A stretch of DNA of 64,000 bases from Candidatus Rifleibacteriota bacterium (GCA_015233565.1 JADFXM010000022.1:1-64000), one strand, 5' to 3'; shown: positions 1 to 8,811, counted from the first letter of the stretch. Notes: a model not told the origin generated them from the letters alone. Numbers and translations are program-made.

Positions 1-445
1 CAAGCAATTGGCCCATTTGGTGACTCCTTTGTTTTTGAACGGAATGAATGAGTCACCATTGTGCCATCTTTTAGCAAAATTGGGTACTTTAATTTTCGGG
101 ATAATTACTAATTTTGCAAGAACCTCTCTCTATTTTAAAATTATGCTAACATTTAGTTTAAAGTTATGCGACCATTTCTTTGCTAACATATTTTGAAATT
201 TTAGTAATTTGTACCTCAGGAATTATTATAAATGAATGAATTTTCATTGAGAGGAACGATATGAGAAAGCAACGCCAAAGTGAGAAGGAAGATTGCTTTG
301 ACTTGCTCCATAGGGTACTTGGCCTTGTATGCTGTGACTTTTTCAATTTTTGAACAATATTCAGGTATCAATCAATTCAAGAAGAACGCGAAGACCTCGT
401 GATAAAAAAGAAAAAATCCAAGAAAGAGCAGAGATTTTTAATAAC
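1..445. other. Upstream non-coding region of the lipid cluster
   Basis: I see no convincing gene here; the open frames are short and have no family features. Bases 108-126 (CTAATTTTGCAAGAACCTC) recur exactly at 7494-7512, beyond the radical SAM gene. At both sites the motif closes an imperfect inverted repeat of the type GCAAAA...TTTTGC. A TTG at 350 opens a frame into the ketosynthase, but the 32 extra residues are Arg/Lys-rich and unlike any ketosynthase start, so this stretch is better read as leader DNA. Confidence 0.5.
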
Positions 446-1693
446 ATGCAAAATGTAGTAATAAGTGGAATCGGCCTGGTTACCTCTGCCGGAATTGGGG
501 CGGAAGAAAACGAAAAGAAGTTCCGTGCTTGTGAAAACGGGATCCAGCGCATTACGCGATTTCCCCTTCATCCTAAGGTCAAAACCTGCATAGCCGGGCT
601 GATTTCTCCCATTCCAGTGGATCGACTTCCTCCCGATATTGTTCCGAAGCTAAGCGAAGAAGATCTTCAACAGGACTATGTAAAATCTGCGGTTTATGTT
701 GTGGATGAGGCTTTGCGTGACGCCGGGCTTCGCGACATTGTATGTGAAAATCCCCAGCGAACAGGGGTAATCGTTGCCAGTAGCCTTGGAAACTTTCTTT
801 ATGTTTCTGAATTAGTCAAAGAATATTACATGAAGGAAAAATACAAGATCTCTTCGCTGATTCACGGAATGAATAGTTATATTCCTTCTCGTTTGGCGAG
901 CCTTTTCGGAGTAAAAGGGCCTTGTTTTTTAGTAAGTTCATCTTGTACAAGTTCTCTCAATGCCGTTCTTCTGGCGCAATCTTATATTCAAGGCGGAATT
1001 ATTGACCGAGCTATTATCTGCGCAGTTGATGTGTGTCTTGAAACCGGCACTTATCATCTCTGGAATAAACTTCGAGTATTATCACACCGTAATGATGATC
1101 CCAAGACCGCTTGTCGCCCATACTGCAAAACGCGCGATGGAATGATTGTAAGTGAAGCGGCTGCTTGTTACATTCTTGAAAAAGAAAAACCGGACCAGAA
1201 GGCATACGCCCGAATACGCGGGTTCGGAATGTCGAATGGATCATCCGACTTTCTCAAACCAACCCCGGAAGACCTGCTGATAGCCATACGTGAAGCCTTG
1301 ATTAACGCTAAAATGGAACCGAAGGAGATTGATTTCATCGCCGGCTCAGCTTCCGGTTCCCCTTATTGCGACCATTATGAAACTATCGCAATTAGAGAGG
1401 TTTTTGGAGATTATGCTGACAGAATTCCTCTATTTGCATTCAAGAGTTTTTTGGGTACCACTTTTGGAACACAGGCCATAAGCGAAGGAACCATAGGTTT
1501 ACGGTGTATGCAATCCCATTACTTCCCTGAAGTAAGAAATGTTTTCGAGCGTGATGAACGTGTTAAAGCAAACGCTTATTACAAAAAAGAAGATTACAAA
1601 GGTCTTCGGATGAATAAATTTTTATTCATTAACTCTGGATTCGCTGGGAATCACATGGCCATTGTTTTTGAACGGCCGGAATGGAAGGAATAA
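446..1693 (+). CDS. FabF-like ketosynthase-fold enzyme lacking both active-site histidines
   Basis: The protein has 415 residues, the usual size of a KAS II/FabF thiolase-fold enzyme. From ATG 446 it begins MQNVVISGIGLVTSAGIG, the typical KAS start. The nucleophile is present (Cys167 in SSSCTSS), and so is the Lys of the K-S-x-x-G motif (Lys333). The two histidines needed for decarboxylative condensation are replaced: the usual HGT is SAS (Ser301) and the usual GH is GT (Thr338). The C-terminal NSGFAGNHMAIVFE corresponds to the canonical GFGGTN segment. By family knowledge such an enzyme could load or transfer acyl groups but should not decarboxylate malonyl-ACP normally. It ends one base before the ACP start, so the two are almost certainly co-translated. 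Inference: an acyl-ACP transfer or unusual condensation step in the lipid pathway encoded downstream. Confidence 0.85.
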   Translation: MQNVVISGIGLVTSAGIGAEENEKKFRACENGIQRITRFPLHPKVKTCIAGLISPIPVDRLPPDIVPKLSEEDLQQDYVKSAVYVVDEALRDAGLRDIVCENPQRTGVIVASSLGNFLYVSELVKEYYMKEKYKISSLIHGMNSYIPSRLASLFGVKGPCFLVSSSCTSSLNAVLLAQSYIQGGIIDRAIICAVDVCLETGTYHLWNKLRVLSHRNDDPKTACRPYCKTRDGMIVSEAAACYILEKEKPDQKAYARIRGFGMSNGSSDFLKPTPEDLLIAIREALINAKMEPKEIDFIAGSASGSPYCDHYETIAIREVFGDYADRIPLFAFKSFLGTTFGTQAISEGTIGLRCMQSHYFPEVRNVFERDERVKANAYYKKEDYKGLRMNKFLFINSGFAGNHMAIVFERPEWKE

Positions 1694-1694
1694 T

Positions 1695-1952
1695 ATGAAA
1701 CGTCCCAATATTTCACGTGAAGAACTAATTAAGTTAATTACGGAAACCCTGTTCACTGTTGCAAAAATTAAAATATCTCCGCAACAGTATGAGCAGAACC
1801 TTTTTGCACTCGGGCTTGACAGCTTAAAGGCAATTCAAATGCTGAATCTTTTGGAAGACCGCCTGGATATTATGATCGATGACTCCAATTTGCAAACATT
1901 CACCTCAATCAAGGCGATTACAGATTTCTTCGATTCCCTTCCAAAAGCGTAA
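1695..1952 (+). CDS. Acyl carrier protein
   Basis: A small protein of 85 residues with the four-helix acyl carrier pattern. The phosphopantetheine site is LGLDSLKAIQML, with Ser43 as the attachment residue. The start ATG lies one base after the ketosynthase stop, and AAGGAA at the end of that gene acts as ribosome binding site. It is a dedicated ACP, not the housekeeping acpP, because no fab genes other than the ketosynthase-like one are nearby. In known bacterial sphingolipid and sulfonolipid clusters an ACP next to the alpha-oxoamine synthase supplies the acyl thioester. That is the role I infer here. Confidence 0.93.
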   Translation: MKRPNISREELIKLITETLFTVAKIKISPQQYEQNLFALGLDSLKAIQMLNLLEDRLDIMIDDSNLQTFTSIKAITDFFDSLPKA

Positions 1953-2044
1953 ACTCGATAAGCAAAGCACCAAAATCCTTTTGTTTTGTCACAAGCTATT
2001 GAGCTGAAAAATTAATAGACTGGTTTATTTGGGGATTCACTCTC

Positions 2045-3103
2045 TTGGAAGAACATATTTTTTCGGTTGATACAATTCCCCTGATTGCTGATCACGCAAT
2101 TGAAGGGACTCCCTTCGTTCCATTCGCACTTTTAGTCGAGGAATTATTACGGAGTGAAGAGCCATTGAATTCTTCATTTGTAGCACTGAAAAACGTTGAA
2201 CTTGTACAACCGGCAATGTTAAGGCGTAATCGTCCAAAAACTTATTTTCATCGACAAACACCTTATGTTAAAGGATTGAATAAATCTCACACATCGGAAA
2301 CTGATTTCAAAGCAACTTGCAACGCCGCCCAACCTCTTGAAAGTCTCAGTGAACCAGCAAGAGGTGCTATCAAATCGGTTGAAAGTGCTTCCGAATCAGA
2401 AATATCACCCGTTAGTTTCTCAACAACCCGGTTAAGTGAACCTGCAAAGAATTCAGGAAATCAATCCTCCATTGAAGTTTGCGTTGAACTGCTTGATGCT
2501 TCTGAAAAACCTATTATCAAAGGATTACATTCTCAAAATTGCGAATTACCAATGTTGTACTCCCCCGAACAAAACAATGCCAGGGAACTTCTCTTACTTT
2601 CCCGCGAAGAATTATATCCGGACTTGTTCTTTCATGGCCCGACCTTACAAGCTGATTTCGCAATTCGAAAAGGAGATGCTGATTCTCTTTTAGTAAAGCT
2701 GTCCGGATTAGCTAAAATGCCGTCATCGCCAAAACAGCTTTCAGAGCAGGCACGGCAAGCGATAATTCCAGCCGATCTCGCTCTTCAGATTGCAGTTTTG
2801 CATGGAATGTGTTTTTCGCAAGTTCCGCTCCTTCCCTGGGGATGCCTCTCTTACTTCCGGAATCAAAATACTCTGAATTTCGATTCAGTTCTGGTTTCCG
2901 CCCATAAGGTTGCCAACTGCACCTATGACATCGATGTTCTGATTGATCCTTTGCCGAAGAACGCATTTTCCGGAGAATCCCTATTATGGGAAAGGTCCAC
3001 TGTTCTTTCCTGGCGCAAAGTAACTTTTCGCTCACTGCAGCATGTTTTCTCAGATAGAGCTCTTTCACTTCTTTCCAAAATTAAAAATTCATTGGCACTT
3101 TAA
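2045..3103 (+). CDS. PKS-type dehydratase (double-hotdog) protein
   Basis: A protein of 352 residues that I read as a stand-alone polyketide dehydratase fold. The first hotdog opens with IADHAIEGTPFVPFALLVEE, matching the catalytic His region (His17) and the following Pro/aliphatic helix. The second half has FFHGPTLQADF and PADLALQIAVLHG, matching the HGPxFQ motif and the Asp-x-x-x-Gln motif (Asp244). Between them is a long, low-similarity Ser/Glu-rich linker (about residues 75-165), unusual for this fold. The start is a TTG preceded by GGGGA (2031-2035); no ATG is available in frame before it. With the ketosynthase-like protein and the ACP it forms a type II-like trio, so dehydration of a beta-hydroxyacyl-ACP is the likely job. 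The family call rests on motifs only. Confidence 0.7.
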   Translation: MEEHIFSVDTIPLIADHAIEGTPFVPFALLVEELLRSEEPLNSSFVALKNVELVQPAMLRRNRPKTYFHRQTPYVKGLNKSHTSETDFKATCNAAQPLESLSEPARGAIKSVESASESEISPVSFSTTRLSEPAKNSGNQSSIEVCVELLDASEKPIIKGLHSQNCELPMLYSPEQNNARELLLLSREELYPDLFFHGPTLQADFAIRKGDADSLLVKLSGLAKMPSSPKQLSEQARQAIIPADLALQIAVLHGMCFSQVPLLPWGCLSYFRNQNTLNFDSVLVSAHKVANCTYDIDVLIDPLPKNAFSGESLLWERSTVLSWRKVTFRSLQHVFSDRALSLLSKIKNSLAL

Positions 3104-3656
3104 AATGCTGACTCAAAATCCAATAAAACAGAATTCAAAGATTGTTGGAGTAAACGTTGTTAAAAGAAAGTTTTTTCCCAAAACTTTTAAATCGTTCTTC
3201 CTTAGTATTTTTTCAGGAACTTTTTTCAGCAAATTTGACAGTGTAGCAAATTTACCGAAAAAGAAACTTGACGAGGCGGTCGTTGAGCGGAGTCGAAACT
3301 GGTCACTGAGAAGGTGTGAAATAATAAAAAATGTAAAGTGAAAACAATCACAATAGTTTTCTGGCGACTTTCTCAAGCGTTGTACTTTCGTGGGCCGGCA
3401 AATTATTCACACCTTCTGAGCGGAGCCGAAGTGGCCAAAGTTATAAAATAAATTGTGTATAGGTGAGTCCATCATAATGAAGGAAGGAATTAACTCAATT
3501 GTAGCAAATGGCTGGAAAATAATTATCGGCCGAGATGCTACAGAGCCGCGAATTACCAAAAAGTGTTTGCGTATCGAGTGATTGCGATTTTTCCCCTCAT
3601 CGGCGTTTGTCGTAGGAGGGGTTGTAATCTTTTCATATAGAAAGGAAAAATAATCC
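3104..3656. repeat. Non-coding gap with GAGCGGAGTCGAA hairpin repeats and an inverted repeat
   Basis: A 553-base gap inside the cluster with no credible gene. Two copies of the short dispersed repeat lie at 3277-3299 (CGTTGAGCGGAGTCGAAAC) and 3416-3435 (TGAGCGGAGCCGAAGTGGCC). Between them an inverted repeat of about 19 bp frames a 115-bp segment: 3306-3325 contains GAGAAGGTGTGAA and 3402-3420 contains TTCACACCTTCTGAG. This looks like a small insertion of the REP or MITE kind. It may separate the first three genes from the alpha-oxoamine synthase gene, though all stay co-oriented. Confidence 0.6.
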
Positions 3657-4937
3657 GTGACCAAAGAAAACATGGAAGCAACAACAGAAGCCTTGTTTGA
3701 ACCTCCACCCGAAAGCGACGATCTTTTCGCAAAAGTTGATCATTTTTTTCCACTACTTCAGGCAATCCAATCGGAGAAACACTATTTTTATCGCCGCGCT
3801 TTATCCGGTGCACCAGGGCGCACCGCACGGGTCCTCGACAAGTCAACTGGTACGGAGAGGGAGATGCTTTTGTTTTCTTCCAACAGTTACCTCGGGCTTT
3901 CCACACATCCAAAAGTGGTTGAAGCATCGCGGGCAGCTGCTGAAAAATACGGTTACGGAACGGGTTCCGTAGCTCTCATGAGTGGTACAACCGATTTGCA
4001 CCTTGCCCTGGAAGAAAAAATAGCCCGGTTCTACAAATGTGAGGCGGCATGTGTATTTCCAACCGGATATCAGGCTAATGTCGGAACGATCCAATCGCTG
4101 ATAACTGCACGGGATATCATCCTTGCCGACTTGTACACACATGCATCGATGATTGATGGAGCTCAGTTAAGCGACGGAACTTTAAAGTATTTTCTTCACA
4201 ACGACATGGGGAATCTTGAATCACTTTTAAAGCGTGCCGGGAAACATTTTCATGGCAAACTGATAGTCACTGATGGGGTTTTCAGCATGGATGGGGATGT
4301 CGCTCCTCTGAAAGAACTCCATGCATTGGCGCATAAATACGGTGCCAGACTCTTGATTGACGAAGCCCATGCCCTTGGAATAACAGGAGCCACCGGCCGC
4401 GGAACAGCTGAGCAATTCGGATTGGATGGCGAGATAGACCTGACAATTGGCACGCTGTCGAAAGCACCCGCTGGTATTGGTGGTTATCTTGTTGGACGTT
4501 CTGCAGTTGTTGAGTATGTCAGGCATTTTGCACGTTCTTACATATTCTCCACAAGTATTCCCGCACCCACAGTTGCAGGTTTGATTGCGGTCTTTGATAT
4601 TCTCGAAACTGAGTCGCGACATCGGGAAAAACTTCATGAAAACACGACATATCTCTCGACAGGTCTTCACAAGCTTGGTTTCGACACACTCGGTTCGACT
4701 ACTGCAATTGTTCCAGTTCTGATTCCGGATGAACACGCATTGCGGGAAATTTGTCGGGAATTTCATGAACAGGGGATATACGTAACACCCGTGACATTTC
4801 CAGCTGTTGCCCGTGGAAGAGCGCGTTTGAGGTTATCTGTATCTTCCGAACATGAAAAAGCAGATCTCGACCGTTTATTGGGACTCCTCACCACAATGAA
4901 AAAGAAATATTCTCTCGTTGATCATATTACTTCTTAG
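3657..4937 (+). CDS. Alpha-oxoamine synthase (serine palmitoyltransferase / AONS family)
   Basis: A PLP enzyme of 426 residues. Family marks seen: FSSNSYLGLS near residue 74; THASMIDG with the ring-stacking His162; DEAHALG with Asp235 and His238; and the Schiff-base lysine in GTLSKAPAG (Lys269). This fold joins an acyl-CoA or acyl-ACP to a small amino acid with loss of CO2, as in SPT (serine), AONS/BioF (alanine), KBL (glycine) and the cysteate acyltransferases of sulfonolipid synthesis. No biotin genes are nearby. A dedicated ACP upstream and an SDR plus lipid kinase downstream favour an SPT-like or cysteate-type enzyme over BioF. The GTG start follows AAAGGAA at 3641-3647; an ATG at 3672 is an alternative. 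Which amino acid is used cannot be read from sequence. Confidence 0.9.
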   Translation: MTKENMEATTEALFEPPPESDDLFAKVDHFFPLLQAIQSEKHYFYRRALSGAPGRTARVLDKSTGTEREMLLFSSNSYLGLSTHPKVVEASRAAAEKYGYGTGSVALMSGTTDLHLALEEKIARFYKCEAACVFPTGYQANVGTIQSLITARDIILADLYTHASMIDGAQLSDGTLKYFLHNDMGNLESLLKRAGKHFHGKLIVTDGVFSMDGDVAPLKELHALAHKYGARLLIDEAHALGITGATGRGTAEQFGLDGEIDLTIGTLSKAPAGIGGYLVGRSAVVEYVRHFARSYIFSTSIPAPTVAGLIAVFDILETESRHREKLHENTTYLSTGLHKLGFDTLGSTTAIVPVLIPDEHALREICREFHEQGIYVTPVTFPAVARGRARLRLSVSSEHEKADLDRLLGLLTTMKKKYSLVDHITS

Positions 4938-4946
4938 GAATTGAAC

Positions 4947-5972
4947 ATGAACGTCTTGATAACTGGTGCGACCGGATTTATCGGAAGCCATCTTGTTAAG
5001 GTCTTTTCGAAACACCATCGGGTGACTGTTTTTATCCGACCATCATCCGATCTGAGGTTTATTTCCAGATATTCCCCCCGAGTTGTTCGTGGCGAGTTTT
5101 CTGATTCCAGAGCTCTCTCTGAAGCTCTTTCCGGACAGGATGTGGTAGTACATACCGCAGCAATGGCATCAGATTGGGGCGATTATCGCGATTTTTACCG
5201 TGTAAATGTCGAGGGAAGTCTTTCTGTAATTGAAACACTTCCCAAAGGAACTCGAATGATCCACGTAAGCACAAATGCAGTTCTTGGAGAAGAAGACTGC
5301 CCTACCCCCAAACCAGTGGATGCTCCTCGACGGCCGCGGTTAATGTATCCGCTTGAATCGATATTTCCTTCGGCGATGAATTATTACCGGATTTCAAAAT
5401 GCATCGCCGAACAATTGATCATCAAACGCGCTGAACAACGTGATATTGGGTTGACTGTGGTCCGCCCGGTGTGGGTTTATGGCCCGCGCGAGTTTCACGC
5501 CGGCCCTTATGAATATTGTCAAACAGTGCTTTCGGGAGTTCCTGTAATGCCCGGATGTGCAGATAACAAATTCCAGACGGTTTATGTCGAAGATTTGGCC
5601 AAAATCATATTGCGAATTTCGGAAAACCAGTCTTCCAAGGTCATGATTTACAATGTCGGAAATCCTGAAATTCCAACAATGCAGGACTATTGGGGAAGTT
5701 GGTGCCGCGCATTAGGAAAAGCTGCACCCCGGGATATTCCTAAATGGCTCCTCATGCCGCTTGCTTTTTTTCTTGAAGCACTCTGGACTCTTTTTGGATT
5801 TAAAACTCCTCCATTGTTTACGCGTGCACGAGTCGAAATGTTTTATGCTTCAAATGTGTATGAAGTAAAAGCTTTAATTGAAGCTCTTGCACCGCTGCCA
5901 TTCACTTCTCTGGATCGCGGAATCCGTAAAACAATCAGATGGTGGCGTTTGTACAAATTCTTGAAGATGTAA
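4947..5972 (+). CDS. Extended SDR / NAD-dependent epimerase-like reductase (CerR or 3-ketosphinganine reductase candidate)
   Basis: A Rossmann-fold protein of 341 residues. It has the glycine motif GATGFIG at the N terminus, a VVHTAA segment and the catalytic Tyr-x3-Lys (Tyr147, Lys151 in YYRISK). The C-terminal part has a hydrophobic stretch near residues 265-285 (LLMPLAFFLEALWTLFGF), as in membrane-associated 3-beta-HSD/sterol dehydrogenase-type SDRs. ATG 4947 is chosen because AGGAA (4936-4940) is ideally spaced. It starts 9 bases after the oxoamine synthase stop. The ceramide reductase CerR of Caulobacter belongs to this family and is encoded beside SPT, so reduction of the 3-keto group of the condensed lipid is the likely role. 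The substrate is inferred from neighbours. Confidence 0.85.
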   Translation: MNVLITGATGFIGSHLVKVFSKHHRVTVFIRPSSDLRFISRYSPRVVRGEFSDSRALSEALSGQDVVVHTAAMASDWGDYRDFYRVNVEGSLSVIETLPKGTRMIHVSTNAVLGEEDCPTPKPVDAPRRPRLMYPLESIFPSAMNYYRISKCIAEQLIIKRAEQRDIGLTVVRPVWVYGPREFHAGPYEYCQTVLSGVPVMPGCADNKFQTVYVEDLAKIILRISENQSSKVMIYNVGNPEIPTMQDYWGSWCRALGKAAPRDIPKWLLMPLAFFLEALWTLFGFKTPPLFTRARVEMFYASNVYEVKALIEALAPLPFTSLDRGIRKTIRWWRLYKFLKM

Positions 5973-6098
5973 TCAAGTTCATTGATGGTATGAAAGGATG
6001 TCCGAAAGCAAGTTTCCGGGAAATTTGCTAAACTCAGCGGAAATTGAAATTAGGATGAGTGGCCCGCTTGAAGCGGAATGAAATAACAGGAGATAAGA

Positions 6099-7388
6099 AT
6101 GCTAAAACCAAAGTTTATAACCGGATTTCCCAAGCTTTTGTTTTACCTCAAAATGAGCGTACATGTTTTCTGTAAATATCTCAAGAAGGTTGTTACCGGA
6201 CACCTGTGCCCGTGGTCTTTTCTCGTTATGCTGTATCGCCAGATTCTTCTCTTGAAAGTCATGGTTCGAAACAAGGTTGTCCAGGTTGGAAACTTGTACA
6301 AACTGCAATTGTATCTTCCCGCTTATCCCTCTCCAGCGTTTTGGGAATCGATAAACAAATTTTTGCGACCTGATCCGGGACCTCTTACGGTGGTATTTTC
6401 GACAACCAAGGCTTGCGCATACAAGTGCCCTCATTGTTATCAGCGCAATGATTCCGGTGCGGATCTTGACATTGGTTTACTCAAAAAAGTTGCGAAGGAC
6501 ATGGAAGATATCGGGGTTACAATGTTCGACATTGAAGGGGGGGAACCTCTTTTAAAGTTTGACCGTTTAATGGATCTTATTTCCGCATTCGATGAGCGCC
6601 GCGAGATTTGGGTAAATACTACCGGGCACGGCCTTACTCCTGAAATGGCACGACGCATGAAAGAAGGAGGAGTTTTCGGAGTGATGATTTCCCTGCATAC
6701 TCCTGATCCAAAAGATTATGATGCTTTTACTGGATTTCCGAATTCATTTGAAATCGCAAAAACTGCTGCCCGAATTTTCAACGAAGTCGGAATCACAGTT
6801 GCATTAAACAGTTGTCCAACTTCGGAGCTCTTCGAAAACAATGGTGTAGAACGAATCATGCAGATTGCCAATGACTGGGGATGTTCCTTCATACAGATCA
6901 TTCACGGAAAATCTGCTGGAGCCTGGCTTGGCAAGCAGGATGAAATGATTTCCGCGCGTGAAAAAATAAAAAAACTTCGCCGCCTCCATTTGCAATATAA
7001 CTCTTCCGGAAAGTTTGAAAGTTATCCTTCAGCATCAGTTCAGGTTTTCGAGGAATCCCCTCACCATTTTGGTTGTACAGCTGGAGGCATTGATCGTTTC
7101 TACCTTAATGCGAATGGTGAAGTGCAACCATGCGAGTTTTTGAACGTTTCTTTCGGAAATGTCCAGGAGGAGGATTTGAAGACAATTTTCGCAAGAATGC
7201 GAGAACATTTTAAACAACCTGGAACGCGATGGCTTTGTGCCACCGAGTCTGGTTCTATCCATAAAACGATCGTAGATAACAATTTGAAGAAAACCCCCGT
7301 TCCTCGGCAATTCACTGAAAAGCTCGTGAAGCAGTGGAACAAAGGAACTCTAACCGATCTGTACAAACGGATGAAATTGTACAAATAA
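6099..7388 (+). CDS. Radical SAM protein with SPASM-like C terminus
   Basis: A protein of 429 residues. The [4Fe-4S] motif CAYKCPHC (Cys106, Cys110, Cys113; CX3CX2C) follows an extended hydrophobic, basic N terminus of about 90 residues that could sit on the membrane. Next come the GGEPLL motif of the SAM-binding barrel and a C-terminal FGCTAGG...GEVQPCEF...WLCATE segment resembling a reduced SPASM cluster. The start is supported by AGGAGA ten bases upstream. It lies between the SDR and the lipid kinase on the same strand, so it probably modifies the lipid product or its head group. Radical SAM proteins are not a standard part of described sphingolipid clusters, which makes this gene the main hint of a new modification. 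The actual reaction is unknown. Confidence 0.88.
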   Translation: MLKPKFITGFPKLLFYLKMSVHVFCKYLKKVVTGHLCPWSFLVMLYRQILLLKVMVRNKVVQVGNLYKLQLYLPAYPSPAFWESINKFLRPDPGPLTVVFSTTKACAYKCPHCYQRNDSGADLDIGLLKKVAKDMEDIGVTMFDIEGGEPLLKFDRLMDLISAFDERREIWVNTTGHGLTPEMARRMKEGGVFGVMISLHTPDPKDYDAFTGFPNSFEIAKTAARIFNEVGITVALNSCPTSELFENNGVERIMQIANDWGCSFIQIIHGKSAGAWLGKQDEMISAREKIKKLRRLHLQYNSSGKFESYPSASVQVFEESPHHFGCTAGGIDRFYLNANGEVQPCEFLNVSFGNVQEEDLKTIFARMREHFKQPGTRWLCATESGSIHKTIVDNNLKKTPVPRQFTEKLVKQWNKGTLTDLYKRMKLYK

Positions 7389-7814
7389 ATAAATTGAAAG
7401 AGCTTCTTGCAATATTGTATAAAATTTGCCCATCGGACAAAGAGAAATTCAGGTCTGATGATCATTGTGATATTTTTCGCAAAACTGAACTTGCTAATTT
7501 TGCAAGAACCTCAAAATAATAAAATAAAAAAACACCGTATTAAATTGGTTACTCACTCTTCTTTGGAGCCTCGAAAAATACTGAAATCACCGGCCAAAAT
7601 GGAAATACTTTTTTTCGAGTTAGAAACTGATGAAGAAAATCCAATCGCAAGGTGTAACAGAAAAATCAGTTTGGCGAAAAAAACATGAATGGCGTGGCAA
7701 GAATTTTTGAGGTATGAGAATAATCAGGAGTAGGATATTCTCGATGGTCTCATTAGGAAAAGCAAAAATATTGTTACAGCAAATTTGCAATCTGTGTCGT
7801 AGGAAGAAATATTT
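7389..7814. other. Non-coding gap between radical SAM and lipid kinase genes
   Basis: I see no gene in these 426 bases. Bases 7494-7512 (CTAATTTTGCAAGAACCTC) repeat 108-126 exactly, so the same 19-bp sequence brackets the first six cluster genes. AGGAAG at 7801-7806 serves the next gene. Confidence 0.5.
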
Positions 7815-8738
7815 ATGTCAAAGTATTTTTTAGTTCTGAATCCTTCTTCTCAGTCATTTCGTGCCAGAAACTACTGGCCCACTTTATTTGAGGCTCTCAA
7901 ATTGCGCAAAGTTGAATATGATTTTGCCATGACCCGTGGCGATGGTGACGCAATGAGGCTTTCCCGTCAAGCTGCGCGGGACGGTTTCGATGTGGTAGTG
8001 GCTGTCGGGGGAGATGGTACAATTAACGAAGTCATAAACGGATTATTTGAACCGGAATCTCGCGTGGGAAAAACTTCATTCGGGGTAGTTTACACCGGCA
8101 CCAGTCCGGATTTTTGTGGTTACCATAAAATTCCCCTGGATACCGAGAGCGCTGTAGATCTTCTTGTTTCCGGAAAACACCGTCGCGTTGACGTTTGCCG
8201 TATCATTCACCGCCATCCTACAGATGAATCGACGGTGAGTCGCATTTTCACCTGTTGTGCAAACTTCGGATTAGGCGCTGCAGTCGCTCGTGGTGCTAAT
8301 TCCGGTCTTAGAAAAACCTGGGGGGACGGGTTGGGAACTCTGCTGTCGATATTCTCCTCGCTGGCTGCCTATAAACCTCCGGATGTTCGTGTTAAATTAG
8401 ACGGCCAGGAAGCTGTTTTCCCTGGACTTTTCAACCTTTTTGTCGGAAAGAGTCCGCTCGTAGCTTCAGGAATTAAATTTAACCTGGAAATCGAACCAGA
8501 TGATGGAAAACTGTATTCCTTACCTTTATATGGTATTTCTCTCTTTCGCTTATTTACTTTGCTTCCCTCGATCTATACAGGAACCATTACGCAGACATTT
8601 AAACCCGAATTTATTCAAAAAATTGAGATTCTGGACGCCGGTGCCGCAAACGAGGTCGAGTATGATGGAGATCCACGTGGGCGCCTCCCAGCTTCGATCG
8701 AAGTTCTTCCCGGCGGATTAGATCTCGTTCGTGCATAG
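7815..8738 (+). CDS. Diacylglycerol kinase-type lipid kinase (possible ceramide kinase)
   Basis: A protein of 307 residues of the DAGK catalytic family (DgkB/YegS/sphingosine kinase type). The nucleotide-binding signature VAVGGDGTINEVINGL is at residues 62-77, with GGDGT at 65-69. VVYTGTSPDFCGYHKIP corresponds to the second conserved block (usual GTxNDFAR), and VEYDGDP near the C terminus closes the second domain. The enzyme transfers a phosphate from ATP to a lipid hydroxyl on the inner face of the membrane. Caulobacter CpgB, a ceramide kinase encoded in its sphingolipid locus, is of this family. Placement at the end of this cluster suggests phosphorylation of the cluster's own long-chain product. 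A hairpin terminator follows. Confidence 0.88.
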   Translation: MSKYFLVLNPSSQSFRARNYWPTLFEALKLRKVEYDFAMTRGDGDAMRLSRQAARDGFDVVVAVGGDGTINEVINGLFEPESRVGKTSFGVVYTGTSPDFCGYHKIPLDTESAVDLLVSGKHRRVDVCRIIHRHPTDESTVSRIFTCCANFGLGAAVARGANSGLRKTWGDGLGTLLSIFSSLAAYKPPDVRVKLDGQEAVFPGLFNLFVGKSPLVASGIKFNLEIEPDDGKLYSLPLYGISLFRLFTLLPSIYTGTITQTFKPEFIQKIEILDAGAANEVEYDGDPRGRLPASIEVLPGGLDLVRA

Positions 8739-8779
8739 GCAAGCCTGATTTTCTGCAGATTCATTTTCCCTGACAAAAA

Positions 8780-8811
8780 CCCGGTCATTTCAACTCCGCT
8801 CAATGACCGGG
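8780..8811. terminator. Hairpin between convergent genes, built from the GACTCCGCTC repeat
   Basis: The perfect 10-bp stem CCCGGTCATT / AATGACCGGG closes on the loop TCAACTCCGCTC. It lies between the convergent lipid kinase and LolA-like genes and can serve both strands. There is no long T tract, so efficiency is uncertain. The loop belongs to the dispersed GAGCGGAGTCGAA repeat family. Confidence 0.6.

Noticed and set aside
350-445. N-terminal extension of the ketosynthase from a TTG
   Set aside because: The extension is basic and unlike any KAS start; ATG 446 gives the normal family length.
3657-4937. BioF (biotin synthesis) assignment
   Set aside because: The family allows it, but no other biotin genes are nearby and the ACP, SDR and lipid kinase context points to lipid synthesis.
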